Positions 1-9,002 of a stretch of DNA of 64,000 nucleotides are shown in pieces (position 1 is the first letter of the stretch; each line of letters starts with the position of its first letter). The translations under genes were made by a program, and so were the position numbers. Origin of the DNA: Mycobacteroides saopaulense. Its GTDB lineage: Bacteria > Actinomycetota > Actinomycetes > Mycobacteriales > Mycobacteriaceae. The notes under the pieces were generated by a model. The model searched no databases. It worked only from the letters and a program-made list of their open reading frames with translations, and was not told where the DNA came from. The stretch covers positions 248,001-312,000 of the forward strand of contig NZ_CP010271.1 in the NCBI RefSeq assembly GCF_001456355.1. The letters are read 5' to 3'.

Positions 1-17
1 ACATCACCTCACAAGGA

Positions 18-1151
18 ATGGCGGACAACCCACCTCCGCTGCTGCTGTGGGTTTGGATCGGTGTGGCCGCAGTGGCATTGGTCGTCCTGATCGTGGGCTG
101 GCTGCACACCCGGTGGCTGCGGCGCGGCGCGATGATGCTGGCGGTGCCGCTGTGTCTGCTTGCCGCGGCGACGGTGCTCAATCAGTGGATTGACTACTAC
201 GACACGCTGCGGCTGGCGTGGGCCGCCGTGACGGCGGGCCCCTTGCCCGACGAGGCCGACCTGAATGCGGTACGAGACTTGAAAGGCAAGGGTGTCACGA
301 CAACCGGGCGTGTGGTCCCGGTCGAGATTTCCGCGGATGTCTCTGGGTTCACCCACCGTACGGAGTACGTGTACTTGCCGCCCGCCTGGTTCGCACGGCC
401 CGCACCCCCGGAACTTCCTGCGGTCGTGATGATCTCCGGGGCCTGGTCGACACCCGCGGACTGGCTACGCCAAGGCGATATCGCGGGTGCGATGGATCGT
501 TTCGCGCAAAACCACGATGGAGTGACACCGGTGCTGGTGTTCGCCGACACCGGAGGGACCTTCAACAACGACACCGAATGCGTGAACGGTCCCCGGGGCA
601 ATGTGGCCGATCACATCACCAAAGAGGTTGTTCCATATGTGAATTCCGAGTTCGGGACGAGCACCGGCCCCGACAACTGGGGCGTCGTCGGATGGTCGAT
701 GGGCGGAACGTGCGCGGCCGATCTGACGATCACCCACCCCGACCTCTTCCATGCCTTCGTCGACATGGCCGGCGACCTCACTCCCAACGCGGGCACCAGG
801 GAGCAGACCGTGGAGCGGCTCTACGGTGGTGACGAAAAACAGTGGGCGCTGTTCGACACGCTATCCGTGATACACGACCACGGACGGTACCGGGATGTGG
901 CGGGCTGGCTGGACGTATCGACTACCGCGAAGATCAGGGCGGGGCAGGAACAACTCACCGGACCGATCGCAGCGAGTCGGTTGTGTGACGCCGCACTGCA
1001 GGCAGGGATCGAGTGCGCGGTAGTCAGACGCGCCGGTAATCACGACTGGGCGTACGCGCAGGAGGCCTTCGCACAGGCGTTTCCCTGGATCGCCGGTCGG
1101 CTCGGTAGTCCGGGGGTCGACCGGCTCCCATTGCCCCCGGCCTCGTCGTGA
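18..1151 (+). CDS. Membrane-anchored alpha/beta-hydrolase (esterase family)
   Basis: The product is 377 aa with two predicted membrane helices near residues 6-28 and 35-57, then an esterase-D-like alpha/beta-hydrolase domain. The nucleophile elbow GWSMGG puts the catalytic Ser at about residue 227, and a late GNHDW motif offers the catalytic His at about 342. The family includes mycobacterial surface esterases and mycolyltransferase-like proteins, so the catalytic domain probably faces outward; the substrate is unknown. The frame stays open to the left edge of the window and the ATG sits directly against its AAGGA, so the true start may lie upstream and the gene may be 5'-truncated here. The next gene follows at once on the same strand. 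Confidence 0.75.
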   Translation: MADNPPPLLLWVWIGVAAVALVVLIVGWLHTRWLRRGAMMLAVPLCLLAAATVLNQWIDYYDTLRLAWAAVTAGPLPDEADLNAVRDLKGKGVTTTGRVVPVEISADVSGFTHRTEYVYLPPAWFARPAPPELPAVVMISGAWSTPADWLRQGDIAGAMDRFAQNHDGVTPVLVFADTGGTFNNDTECVNGPRGNVADHITKEVVPYVNSEFGTSTGPDNWGVVGWSMGGTCAADLTITHPDLFHAFVDMAGDLTPNAGTREQTVERLYGGDEKQWALFDTLSVIHDHGRYRDVAGWLDVSTTAKIRAGQEQLTGPIAASRLCDAALQAGIECAVVRRAGNHDWAYAQEAFAQAFPWIAGRLGSPGVDRLPLPPASS

Positions 1152-1199
1152 ATGGCAAGCATTCGCAACGCAATCCGTCACGTTGTGAGGACCGCGGGC

Positions 1200-2192
1200 A
1201 TGCCGCAAGATATGCGCATGCGCGCCGCCTACATCGAGCAGCGGGGTCCCGCCGAAAACATCCGGTACGGCACGCTTCCTGAACCTGTTGCCGCTGTGGG
1301 TGAGGTACTCGTTCGGGTCGAGGCGGTGGCGGTGAATCCGGTCGACACCTTCGTACGGTCGGGCTCCTATCCGACGGCAATCCCGTTGCCGTTCGTGGTG
1401 GGGCGCGACTTGGTCGGCACGGTGGTAGAGGGCGCCGCGGGATTTCGGGCCGGCGAGCGGGTATGGTGCACCAGCCTTGGGTACGACGGAAGGCAAGGTG
1501 CCACAGCCGAATTAGCTTCAGTTCCCGCTGAGCGGCTCTACGAGTTACCGGCGGATGTGGATCCGGTGGCTGCCGTCGCGGTGGCGCATCCGGCCTCTAC
1601 CGCCTATCTGGCGACCGTCGAATACGGTGAAATCAAGGCGGGCGAAACGGTGCTGATCGTCGGCGCGGCCGGAAATGTGGGCTCGGCCGCCGTCTCACTG
1701 ACGGCGCGTTCCGGCGCAGCGGTCATTGCGGTGGCCTCGGGCCGGAGCCTGGACAGGTGCCTGCAATTGGGCGCCTCCGAGGTGTACGACTACACCTCGG
1801 ACTGGGTTCCGATGGTGAGCAAGGCGCATCAGGGCGCAGTAGACGTCTACCTGGATACCTCGGGCCTCAACGACATCGCTGCGGCGGTGGATCTACTTGC
1901 ACCGCACGGTCGGATCGTCCTCGTGTCGGGAGACGGAACCCCGGAAACCCAGCGACCGGTTCCGCTGGGTCCGCTGTACCGCAAGAGCGGGTCTATCCGA
2001 GGGTTCGTCATGTCCAGGGCATCCACCCGCCAGCTCGCCGATGCGGCCCAGCGCGCCGCCGTGCTGCTCACCAGTGGCGAGCTGGCGCCGAAAGCCATTG
2101 ATTTGATGCAATTTTCGGAGACGGCGCGGGCGCATCGACGCATCGAGAACGAAGTCATGGGCGGTACCCGCCTCGTGCTTCTCCCCGCCTGA
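1200..2192 (+). CDS. Zinc-independent MDR-family quinone oxidoreductase
   Basis: This is a medium-chain dehydrogenase/reductase of the NAD(P)H:quinone oxidoreductase type, about 330 aa. The N-terminal GroES-like domain has VNPVDTFVRSG, and the Rossmann domain carries GAAGNVGSAA (AxxGxxG). The Cys/His ligands for structural and catalytic zinc seen in alcohol dehydrogenases are absent. In-frame ATGs occur at 1152, 1200, 1212 and 1218. I chose 1200 because a GAGG lies about 9 bases before it and the family usually begins close to the MRAAYI segment. It probably reduces quinones or enals with NADPH in the cytosol. Whether it belongs to the biosynthetic cluster that starts just downstream is unclear. 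Confidence 0.8.
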   Translation: MPQDMRMRAAYIEQRGPAENIRYGTLPEPVAAVGEVLVRVEAVAVNPVDTFVRSGSYPTAIPLPFVVGRDLVGTVVEGAAGFRAGERVWCTSLGYDGRQGATAELASVPAERLYELPADVDPVAAVAVAHPASTAYLATVEYGEIKAGETVLIVGAAGNVGSAAVSLTARSGAAVIAVASGRSLDRCLQLGASEVYDYTSDWVPMVSKAHQGAVDVYLDTSGLNDIAAAVDLLAPHGRIVLVSGDGTPETQRPVPLGPLYRKSGSIRGFVMSRASTRQLADAAQRAAVLLTSGELAPKAIDLMQFSETARAHRRIENEVMGGTRLVLLPA

Positions 2193-2233
2193 TTCCTCGC
2201 CGCAACCAGGCGTTTGCCGTCTGCGGCAGGCCG

Positions 2234-2266
2234 ACTTGACGGACCCGAAAACCAACTTGACGGACC
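2234..2266 (+). promoter_or_regulatory. Tandem ACTTGACGGACC repeats before biosynthetic operon A
   Basis: Two identical 12-bp direct repeats, ACTTGACGGACC at 2234-2245 and 2255-2266, are spaced 21 bp start to start, about two helical turns. They lie 50-80 bp before the GTG at 2317. The same core with one base changed (ACTTGACGGATT) occurs in front of the second operon at 12335. This suggests a binding site for a cluster-specific regulator. TTGACG could also act as a -35 box, but no convincing -10 is seen at the right distance. Confidence 0.55.
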
Positions 2267-2316
2267 TTTCGCGGATACGTCGCTGCCGGCCGAGCGCCGG
2301 TGCCAGCCTTTGATGC

Positions 2317-2865
2317 GTGAGCCTCTTCGAAATCGAAACCAGCGCCTTCTGCAACACATCCCCCGACGAGCTGTACGCCTTGGTCAGCGATCTCCCCGAA
2401 AGCGGACGCTGGAGCCCTGAATGCATTGGTGGACAGTGGATATCCGGTGAGCCCGGCCAGGTGGGTGCTCGCTTCCGCGGTAACAACAATCGCGCGACCG
2501 ATGTTGTCGCCTGGGCGCCGGTGGTGCGCGGCGGCTGGCAGACGGAGAGTGAAATTGTGGCCGCCAATGCGCCGGAACAGTTCAGCTGGTCGATCCTGAA
2601 CCGTTCCGGTGAATTACAGGAGAGCGTCTGGAGCTACTTCGTCGACCCGGCCGAGGGCGGATCGATCCTGAGGCACCACTACCGGATGGGCCAGCCCACC
2701 GAGGGCATCACCGAGATCATGTCCCACCTCGATGAGGAGGGTAAGCAGCGTTTCGTCCGCGAATGGGGCGACAAGCTCCGCACCGACATGCAGGCCACCG
2801 TCGACGCGATCGCGCGCATCACCGAGGAAGCCCGCGCTGGCCGGAAGGCTGGCGTACCCCAATGA
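2317..2865 (+). CDS. SRPBCC (START-like) domain protein
   Basis: A 182-aa protein of the SRPBCC/polyketide-cyclase fold. It has the typical N-terminal strand (SLFEIETSAFC), a helix with DELYALVSDLPESGRWSPE, alternating strands, and a long C-terminal helix ending in EEARAGRKAG. Such proteins bind hydrophobic or aromatic ligands in a cavity, and some act as aromatases or cyclases. It is the first gene after the tandem ACTTGACGGACC repeats, and its TGA overlaps the ATG of the ligase gene (ATGA). It is therefore probably co-transcribed with the cluster and may bind or shape an aromatic intermediate. GTG was taken as the start because it lies at the beginning of the conserved fold. No catalytic role can be assigned. 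Confidence 0.75.
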   Translation: MSLFEIETSAFCNTSPDELYALVSDLPESGRWSPECIGGQWISGEPGQVGARFRGNNNRATDVVAWAPVVRGGWQTESEIVAANAPEQFSWSILNRSGELQESVWSYFVDPAEGGSILRHHYRMGQPTEGITEIMSHLDEEGKQRFVREWGDKLRTDMQATVDAIARITEEARAGRKAGVPQ

Positions 2866-4427
2866 TTCTGCAGCGCATCGGAAACCGCGGCATCAAGCTG
2901 GGCACGCTCTTCGAGCGTGCGGCGCGAAAGCACCCGTCGAATACCCTGACCCTGGATCACCGGCCCTCGCTGGCTCCGCAGTTGGAGGGCACGTCTTCCA
3001 TCGCCGACGTGGCCGACGCCGTCGATGACATCTCGCGCCGGCTTCGCGCCGCCGGTGTTGCACCGGGTGAGAAGCTGGTGATCCACAAGTCCGACGGTTT
3101 CGACATCACCCTGGCGGCCTGCGCCGCCGCACGCGTGGGTGCGGTGCCGGTGTTGTTGTCCCCCAAGCTTGACGGCGCGACAGTGGCCACGCTCATCGGT
3201 CGCGTGGGCAACCCGACCCTGCTGACCGATGCGGCAAAGCTGGACGGCGAATTGGCCGGTGAGCCTATCGCCGAGCTGACCTCCCGCATCCTGCTCGCCG
3301 AGGGTGAGCACCCGCAGGCCGTGACGCTGTCCGGGTTGACTCCCGCCGCTGCGGCTCCTGCCGTGGTACCGAGCCCACATGATCCGGCGTTGATCACTCA
3401 CACCTCGGGTACCACCGGTGTGCCCAAGCTTGCGGTGCACACCAACTTCACCTTCGAGGCACGGTATCGTCCACAGGCCGCTGTCGCCGCACTGGTGCGT
3501 CGCCGGGAACCCATTGTCATCCATGTGTCCTTCGTGCACTCACGCTTGGTGACCGCGCTGGCCATCGCGATCCTGCGGGGGTTCCCCGTGGTGGTCCTTG
3601 TCGACGACGAACCCGAGCACGCCGCGGAGATCTTCCTGCGTGTGAAGCCGGGAATCCTTGAGGCTCACCCGAACACGTTCATCAACTGGGAGGTGCTCGC
3701 CGAAGACCCCCGCCGGCCCCTGGCCTCCGTCAAATACTTCAGCAGCACCTTCGACGCCATCCACCCGCGCACCGTACGCACTCTGCTCGCGGCCTCGGGG
3801 CGGCGGCGGCCGCTCTTCGGACAGTTGTACGGTCAGAGCGAGGTCGGTCCTATCGTCGCCCGCGGCTTCAGCCGACTTCGGTCCGCGGATTCCGATGGGC
3901 GTTGCGTCGGTTACCCGTTCCTCGGGATGACCGATGTGCGGATCGTGTCCCGGAACGGGCAACCGCCGTCGTCGGAGAATCCCGGGTACATCGAGGTGCG
4001 CACCGACGGCAGGATCCGCACTTACCTGGGCGAACAGGAGCGCTACGACAAGCAACTCGATGACGGCTGGTGGCGGATGGGAGATGTCGGCTACCGCACC
4101 CGGTGGGGCTGCATTCACCTCCTCGACCGAGAGGTCGACCTCATCGACGGCTTTGGCAGCACCCTGGCCGCCGAGGATCGGCTGTTCCTGGCGGTGGACG
4201 AGCTCACCGAGGTGATCATCGTCGCCGGCCCGGGCGGCCTGGCCCAGCCGGTCGTGTGCACGAAAAACGATGTGCCACTGAATCTGAACGCCTGGGATGC
4301 GGCTGCAGCTCAGCTGCCGCCGATGGCCCCGCCGCTGCAGCTGCGTCTCGATGAGCTCCCGCAGACGGCTACCACCAAGATCAAGAGACTGGAGCTGTCG
4401 GCGCGGATCGGGGCGGGGGCCATCTGA
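2862..4427 (+). CDS. AMP-forming ligase (ANL superfamily), candidate CreM/AvaA6-type diazotase
   Basis: A 521-aa adenylate-forming enzyme. Motif A3 (HTSGTTGVPK) is at residues 180-189, A5 appears as YGQSEVGP, A7/A8 as MGDVGYRTRWGCIHLLDREVDLIDG, and the A10 Lys is at about 506 (TTKIKR). The family joins ATP with a carboxylate. In cremeomycin and avenalumic acid biosynthesis, relatives (CreM, AvaA6) use ATP and nitrite to diazotise an aromatic amine. Here the gene is the second of an operon that ends with a nitrous-acid-forming pair, so a diazotase role is a reasonable inference. The alternative is ordinary acyl-CoA or acyl-AMP ligation of a (hydroxy)anthranilate. The ATG overlaps the previous stop (ATGA), and its own stop overlaps the next start (TGATG). 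Confidence 0.85.
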   Translation: MILQRIGNRGIKLGTLFERAARKHPSNTLTLDHRPSLAPQLEGTSSIADVADAVDDISRRLRAAGVAPGEKLVIHKSDGFDITLAACAAARVGAVPVLLSPKLDGATVATLIGRVGNPTLLTDAAKLDGELAGEPIAELTSRILLAEGEHPQAVTLSGLTPAAAAPAVVPSPHDPALITHTSGTTGVPKLAVHTNFTFEARYRPQAAVAALVRRREPIVIHVSFVHSRLVTALAIAILRGFPVVVLVDDEPEHAAEIFLRVKPGILEAHPNTFINWEVLAEDPRRPLASVKYFSSTFDAIHPRTVRTLLAASGRRRPLFGQLYGQSEVGPIVARGFSRLRSADSDGRCVGYPFLGMTDVRIVSRNGQPPSSENPGYIEVRTDGRIRTYLGEQERYDKQLDDGWWRMGDVGYRTRWGCIHLLDREVDLIDGFGSTLAAEDRLFLAVDELTEVIIVAGPGGLAQPVVCTKNDVPLNLNAWDAAAAQLPPMAPPLQLRLDELPQTATTKIKRLELSARIGAGAI

Positions 4428-5632
4428 TGTCGCGGCTCATTGTCGTTGGCGGCGGCATCGGTGGGCTTGCCGTGGCGTTGAGCGCGGCCTCCTCCGGCAA
4501 CGACGTGGTCGTGTTGGAACGAGCACGCGAGTTCGCCGAGATCGGAGCCGGTATACAACTCGCGCCCAACGGATTACATGCTCTGGATCTGCTGGGAGTG
4601 GGCGACGAGGTTGCCGGTATCGGAGTGCGGGTGGACTCGTTGCGGCTCTTCGACGCCACTGTCGACCGCCTGATCAACACCATGAGTCTGGGCGTGGACT
4701 ATCAGCATCGATTCGACAGCCCGTACCTGGTGGTGCACCGCGCCGAGTTGCATCGCATCCTGGTCGACGCGTGCACCGCGGATGGCCGCATCGAGCTCCT
4801 CAGCCGCAGTGAGGTATTCGGATACCGACAAGATGGTGCCGGAGTGCGGGCTCTGCTTGCCGATGGCACCAGTGTCGAGGGCGATGGCCTCATCGGCGCC
4901 GACGGCATCAATTCGGCGATCCGGCGCACCCTGCTCGACGACGGAGAACCGCGGGTCGCGGGGATCACCGTGTATCGCACCACCGTGCCGATCGAGCAGG
5001 TCGAGGAGAGCCTGCGGTCCAACTCGGTCACCTGGTGGACCGGGCCCGGATGCCATTTGGTGACGTACCCCATCGCCGGCGGTTCACTGCTGAACCTGGC
5101 TGCCAGCCGCACCGATGGTGCTGCACAGGCCTTCTCGGGGGTGTCGGTGAGCGAGGCCCGAGTGCTAGGTGAGCTGTCCCCGCTGCGGGGGACCGCACGC
5201 AGGCTACTTGAGCTGGGTCGGGACTGGAGGTCCTGGGCATTGGTGGATCGTGACCCGGTGCGGCAGTGGTCGGACGGTCGCGTGGTCCTGTTGGGCGATG
5301 CGGCCCACCCCATGCTGCATTACGCGGCGCAGGGTGCCAGCCAGGCGCTCGAAGATGCCGTCGTGCTCGGCGGGATCATCGGCGCCGATCCCGACCGCAT
5401 CCCCGTCCGGTTCGCCCGGTTTGTCGAGGCGCGGCGTGACCGCACGGGCGATGTGACCTTGGCAGCCCGGGACAGCATCGGCATCTGGCATGCCGCGGGT
5501 GGCGCGGCCACGGTACGCAACGAGAAGCTGGGCGCCATGCGCGATGCGGACCTGCATGAGGCGTTGGCCTGGATGCACGGCGACACCGATTTCGGGTTGG
5601 CCGCGGTCACGACGGCGGCGGGGGTGCGCTAG
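4427..5632 (+). CDS. FAD-dependent aromatic hydroxylase (3-hydroxybenzoate 6-hydroxylase/salicylate hydroxylase-like)
   Basis: This 401-aa group A flavoprotein monooxygenase has the dinucleotide-binding GGGIGG at residues 8-13, an AEIGAGIQLAPNG segment typical of salicylate and 3-hydroxybenzoate hydroxylases, and the second FAD motif GDAAHP with GD at about 290-291. Relatives use NAD(P)H and O2 to hydroxylate, or hydroxylate with decarboxylation, hydroxybenzoates and aminobenzoates. In this cluster the likely substrate is 3-hydroxyanthranilate or a derivative. The gene is coupled to both neighbours (TGATG upstream, TAG-ATG with no gap downstream). The assignment as an aromatic hydroxylase is firm; substrate and regiochemistry are inferred. 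Confidence 0.9.
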   Translation: MSRLIVVGGGIGGLAVALSAASSGNDVVVLERAREFAEIGAGIQLAPNGLHALDLLGVGDEVAGIGVRVDSLRLFDATVDRLINTMSLGVDYQHRFDSPYLVVHRAELHRILVDACTADGRIELLSRSEVFGYRQDGAGVRALLADGTSVEGDGLIGADGINSAIRRTLLDDGEPRVAGITVYRTTVPIEQVEESLRSNSVTWWTGPGCHLVTYPIAGGSLLNLAASRTDGAAQAFSGVSVSEARVLGELSPLRGTARRLLELGRDWRSWALVDRDPVRQWSDGRVVLLGDAAHPMLHYAAQGASQALEDAVVLGGIIGADPDRIPVRFARFVEARRDRTGDVTLAARDSIGIWHAAGGAATVRNEKLGAMRDADLHEALAWMHGDTDFGLAAVTTAAGVR

Positions 5633-7561
5633 ATGTCCGATCACCAGATTTGCATCATCGGAGCGGGCCCCCGCGGTCTGGCGGTACTGGAGCGGCTGTG
5701 CGCCAATGAACGCCACGCTCCCAGCGCGGATCGGATCGTCGTGCACGTCGTCGACCCCTACTCCCCGGGCGCGGGATCGGTGTGGCGCACCGACCAGTCC
5801 TGGCATTTGTTGATGAATACGGTGGCCTCTCAGATCACCGTGTTCACCGACGACAGCGTGGCCATCGAGGGCCCCATCGAGCCGGGCCCGACACTCTACG
5901 AATGGGCACAAAGCCTTGCCCTGCTGGGCGATCCCTCGCGCAGCGGAGAGAAGGCGATTGCCGAGGCGCGCACGCTGCGGTCCAATTCCTACCCCACCCG
6001 CGCGCTGTATGGGCATTACCTCAGCGATAGTTTCGCGCGCGTGGTCGGCTGGGCACCCGAGCACATGTCGGTTCGGGTGCACCGTTCCCGCGCGGTGGCG
6101 CTGGCCGACACCCACGGTGATATCGATGGCCCGCAAGGGGTTCGGTTGGAGAACGGGACTCGCCTGCACGATCTCAAGGCCGTGATCCTCGCGGTGGGGC
6201 ATGTGCCCGCGGGTCTGCGTCCCGGTGAGGCTCGTGCGGCCTCGTTGGCACGTATCCACGGATTGACCTACGTCACGCCCGCGAACCCCGCTGATATCGA
6301 TCTGTCGGCGATCAAAGCGGGTGAGCCCGTGGCCGTTCGAGGGCTGGGACTGAACTTCTTCGATTACATGGCCCTGTTGACCGTGGGGCGAGGCGGACGA
6401 TTCGTGCGAGAAGGCGAGCGCCTGGTCTACCAGCCTTCTGGCCAGGAGCCCGTCCTGTACGCCAGCTCGCGGCGTGGCATCCCGTATCACGCGCGCGGGG
6501 AGAACCAGAAGGGATCATCGGGGCGCTACTTCCCCCGGCTGCTCACCGTGGAGCGGATTGCGCAGTTGCGTGAGGATCTCGGCGGCCTTCTGCAGTTTCG
6601 GCGGGACCTCTGGCCGCTCATCGCGCGTGAGGTCGAATGTGTCTATTACGAAGGACATCTGACTCAGCGCGGACTGCCGGAGCAGGCATTCGCCGAACGG
6701 TACCTTCATGCGCCGGAGCGCGACCTGGAGGCGCTCTTGGCGGAATTCGATCTGCTCGACATCGCCTGGAAATGGGACGATCTGGACCGCCCGTGGGGTG
6801 AGCGTGAATTCACCGGACCCGAGGACTTCACCGCGTGGATTCTCGAACACCTGCGTGCCGATGTGGTGATGGCGCGGGAGGGCAATGTCGACGGGCCGGT
6901 GAAGGCGGCACTGGATGTCTTGCGGGACCTGCGCAACGAAATCCGGCTGGCGGTGGATCACGGGGGTTTGGACGGCAAGTCATACCGCGACGAGCTGGAG
7001 AGTTGGTACACACCGCTCAACGCCTTTCTGTCCATCGGCCCCCCGGCCCAACGGATCGAGGAGATCATCGCGCTGGTCGAGGCGGGGGTCATGCATCTGG
7101 TGGGACCGCGGATGCAGGTGCGTTTCGACACCCACGACCCTGCCGTGGTCATCGAGTCGCCACTCGTTCCGGGATCGGCGGTCCGAACACGCAGCCTCAT
7201 CGAGGCACGACTGCACGAACCAGATCTGCGCCGCAGCAGTGACCCGCTGCTGATCTTCTTGCAGGAGACGGGGCAATGCCGCCCCTACGAGATCCCCACG
7301 GATGACCACAAGGCTTACCAGACAAGGGGATTGGCCGTCACTGAGCGTCCGTACCGGTTGATCGGTGCTGATGGGCGCGTACATCCGCGCCGGTTCGCCT
7401 ATGGCGTTCCCACCGAATCGGTGCACTGGGTGACCGCGGCGGGAATCAGACCGGGGGTGGATTCGGTCACGCTGGGCGACGCCGACGCCATCGCCAGGGC
7501 CGCGTTGGCGAGCGCGCCAAGCCCGGCAGCGGATGTGGGTGATCACGGGGTGCTGGTGTGA
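5633..7561 (+). CDS. CreE/FzmM-like FAD/NAD(P)-binding aspartate N-oxygenase (nitrosuccinate-forming)
   Basis: A 642-aa protein starting with an FAD Rossmann motif IIGAGPRG (residues 9-16) and having the NAD_binding_9 layout (VHVVDPYSPGAGSVWR, then HLLMNTVASQ). It is far longer than simple flavin oxidoreductases. CreE, FzmM and relatives of this size and domain type oxidise the amino group of L-aspartate to nitrosuccinate using NADPH and O2. The immediate coupling (GTGA overlap) to a fumarase/aspartase-superfamily lyase matches the creE-creD pairing, and this pairing is the main reason for the call. Residues that bind aspartate cannot be judged without an alignment. The alternative is an uncharacterised FAD/NAD(P)-binding oxidoreductase of a different cluster type. 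Confidence 0.8.
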   Translation: MSDHQICIIGAGPRGLAVLERLCANERHAPSADRIVVHVVDPYSPGAGSVWRTDQSWHLLMNTVASQITVFTDDSVAIEGPIEPGPTLYEWAQSLALLGDPSRSGEKAIAEARTLRSNSYPTRALYGHYLSDSFARVVGWAPEHMSVRVHRSRAVALADTHGDIDGPQGVRLENGTRLHDLKAVILAVGHVPAGLRPGEARAASLARIHGLTYVTPANPADIDLSAIKAGEPVAVRGLGLNFFDYMALLTVGRGGRFVREGERLVYQPSGQEPVLYASSRRGIPYHARGENQKGSSGRYFPRLLTVERIAQLREDLGGLLQFRRDLWPLIAREVECVYYEGHLTQRGLPEQAFAERYLHAPERDLEALLAEFDLLDIAWKWDDLDRPWGEREFTGPEDFTAWILEHLRADVVMAREGNVDGPVKAALDVLRDLRNEIRLAVDHGGLDGKSYRDELESWYTPLNAFLSIGPPAQRIEEIIALVEAGVMHLVGPRMQVRFDTHDPAVVIESPLVPGSAVRTRSLIEARLHEPDLRRSSDPLLIFLQETGQCRPYEIPTDDHKAYQTRGLAVTERPYRLIGADGRVHPRRFAYGVPTESVHWVTAAGIRPGVDSVTLGDADAIARAALASAPSPAADVGDHGVLV

Positions 7562-8940
7562 GCGGTTTCCTGGAGACCGGACTGCTCTCACCGGTCAGTG
7601 CCGGCACCGTTGCCGAGGGTGAATTGACCGATGCGGCCTGGCTGCAGGCGATGCTCGATGCCGAGGTCGCGCTGGCTGCCGCGCAGGCGGATATCGGTGT
7701 GCTGCCCAGGGATGCGGCCGATGTCATCGCCAAGGCGGCGGCCGCGCACGATATCGACGCCCGCACGGTGGCCTTGTCGGCGCGCGAGACGGCCAACCCC
7801 GTCGTCGGCCTGATCAAGGAACTGACCCGGGTGGTGGGTGAGATCGATCCGCGTGCGGCCGAATACGTGCACCGCGGGTCGACCAGCCAGGACATTCTCG
7901 ATACCGGGGCGATGATTCTGGCCAAGAGGGTGTTGGAGCTCGTCGCCACGGATCTGGGTTATGTGGGTGAGGCGCTGGCGGATCTGGCCGCCGAGCACTG
8001 CGGGACGGTCATGGCGGCGCGCACGCTGGCGGTGCAGGCGGTTCCGACGACTTTCGGGCTCAAGGCATCCGGCTGGCGAGAACTCGTCCTCGATGCACGA
8101 GCTCGCGTGCTCGCGGTTGCCGATGCACTGCCGGTATCGCTCGGCGGTGCTGCGGGCACCCTTGCCGGCTATCTCGAATACGCAGGACCGGAGGGTGCCG
8201 ATCCCGGCGCATTCGTCGAGAAGCTGAACGCGGCCTTCGCACGGAGGACGGGGCTGGCCGAGTCGGGGCTGCCCTGGCATGCGCTGCGTGCCCCGATAGC
8301 CGATATCGGCAGCACCACGGCCTTCGTCGCGGGAGCTCTCGGCAAGTTCGCAGTCGACGTACTGACGTTGAGCCGCACCGAGATTGCCGAGTTGGCCGAA
8401 CCCGCGCCACCGGGCCGGGGTATTTCCTCGGCTATGCCGCACAAGCGAAATCCGGTGTTGGCGACCATGATTCGATCGGCTGCGTTGCAGGTTCCGGCCC
8501 TGAGCGTCATCCTGACGCAATCCTTGCTCAGCGAGGACGAACGCTCGGCCGGTGGCTGGCATGCCGAATGGTTGGCGTTGCGGGAGTGTCTGCGGCTCAC
8601 CGGCGGTGCAGCCCAAACCGCCGTCGACCTGAGCCGCGGGCTGCAGGTGCGTCCGGAGCGTATGTCGGACAACCTTGCTCTGCTCGGCGGACAGCCGTCG
8701 GCCGAGCGGCTCTCGGCGGCCCTCACCCCGCGGTTGGGCAAGGGCCCGGCGAAGTCCGTCGTCTCCGCAGTCGTCGATCATGCCGTCACAGCCGGTCTGA
8801 GCCTGCGTGACGCGAGTGCCGCCCACCCGGAGATCGCCGCATGCCTCAGCCGGGCCGAAATCGACGAGCTGTTGAATCCTAAGACCTATGTAGGAGCTGC
8901 CGGTCAGCTTGTTGAGGCCGCAATCACCCGCCTGATCTAG
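7558..8940 (+). CDS. CreD-like nitrosuccinate lyase (aspartase/fumarase superfamily)
   Basis: A 460-aa member of the fumarase/aspartase/adenylosuccinate-lyase superfamily, closest in look to 3-carboxymuconate cycloisomerases. The signature loop SSAMPHKRNP lies at residues 290-299 with the catalytic Ser in SSAM, and the first conserved region EYVHRGSTSQDILDT is present. CreD and FzmL, from this branch, eliminate nitrous acid from nitrosuccinate, leaving fumarate. Placement directly after the CreE-like gene with a 4-base GTGA overlap supports that role over adenylosuccinate lyase (purB) or cycloisomerase. There are no purine or protocatechuate genes nearby. It is the last gene of the first biosynthetic operon; a palindrome-rich gap follows. 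Confidence 0.82.
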   Translation: MSGFLETGLLSPVSAGTVAEGELTDAAWLQAMLDAEVALAAAQADIGVLPRDAADVIAKAAAAHDIDARTVALSARETANPVVGLIKELTRVVGEIDPRAAEYVHRGSTSQDILDTGAMILAKRVLELVATDLGYVGEALADLAAEHCGTVMAARTLAVQAVPTTFGLKASGWRELVLDARARVLAVADALPVSLGGAAGTLAGYLEYAGPEGADPGAFVEKLNAAFARRTGLAESGLPWHALRAPIADIGSTTAFVAGALGKFAVDVLTLSRTEIAELAEPAPPGRGISSAMPHKRNPVLATMIRSAALQVPALSVILTQSLLSEDERSAGGWHAEWLALRECLRLTGGAAQTAVDLSRGLQVRPERMSDNLALLGGQPSAERLSAALTPRLGKGPAKSVVSAVVDHAVTAGLSLRDASAAHPEIAACLSRAEIDELLNPKTYVGAAGQLVEAAITRLI

Positions 8941-8950
8941 AAGCCACCTG

Positions 8951-9002
8951 GGGAAACTTTCCCTCATATCGATTCTTTGCGAACTGTTCGCGCGCGAGAA
9001 TC
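8951..9002. promoter_or_regulatory. Palindromes between lyase and PucR-type regulator
   Basis: Three nested or adjacent inverted repeats fill this gap. GGGAAA-c-TTTCCC is at 8951-8963. GCGAA-ctg-TTCGC is at 8979-8991, enclosed by GATTCT (8971-8976) and AGAATC (8997-9002). The outer pair could fold into a hairpin that ends the first operon. The short-centre palindromes look more like operators for a dimeric protein. They sit just before the predicted promoter of the regulator gene, which fits autoregulation. Confidence 0.45.

Noticed and set aside
5204..6490. Long open frame on the minus strand
   Set aside because: It is a high-G+C shadow of the two flavoprotein genes on the plus strand, with no recognisable domain and no ribosome site.
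7558..8940. purB or pcaB assignment for the lyase
   Set aside because: Family signature fits, but there is no purine or protocatechuate context, and the coupled CreE-like gene points to nitrosuccinate lyase.
8979..8991. LexA SOS box (GCGAACTGTTCGC)
   Set aside because: The mycobacterial SOS box needs four bases between GAAC and GTTC; here the half-sites are directly joined.
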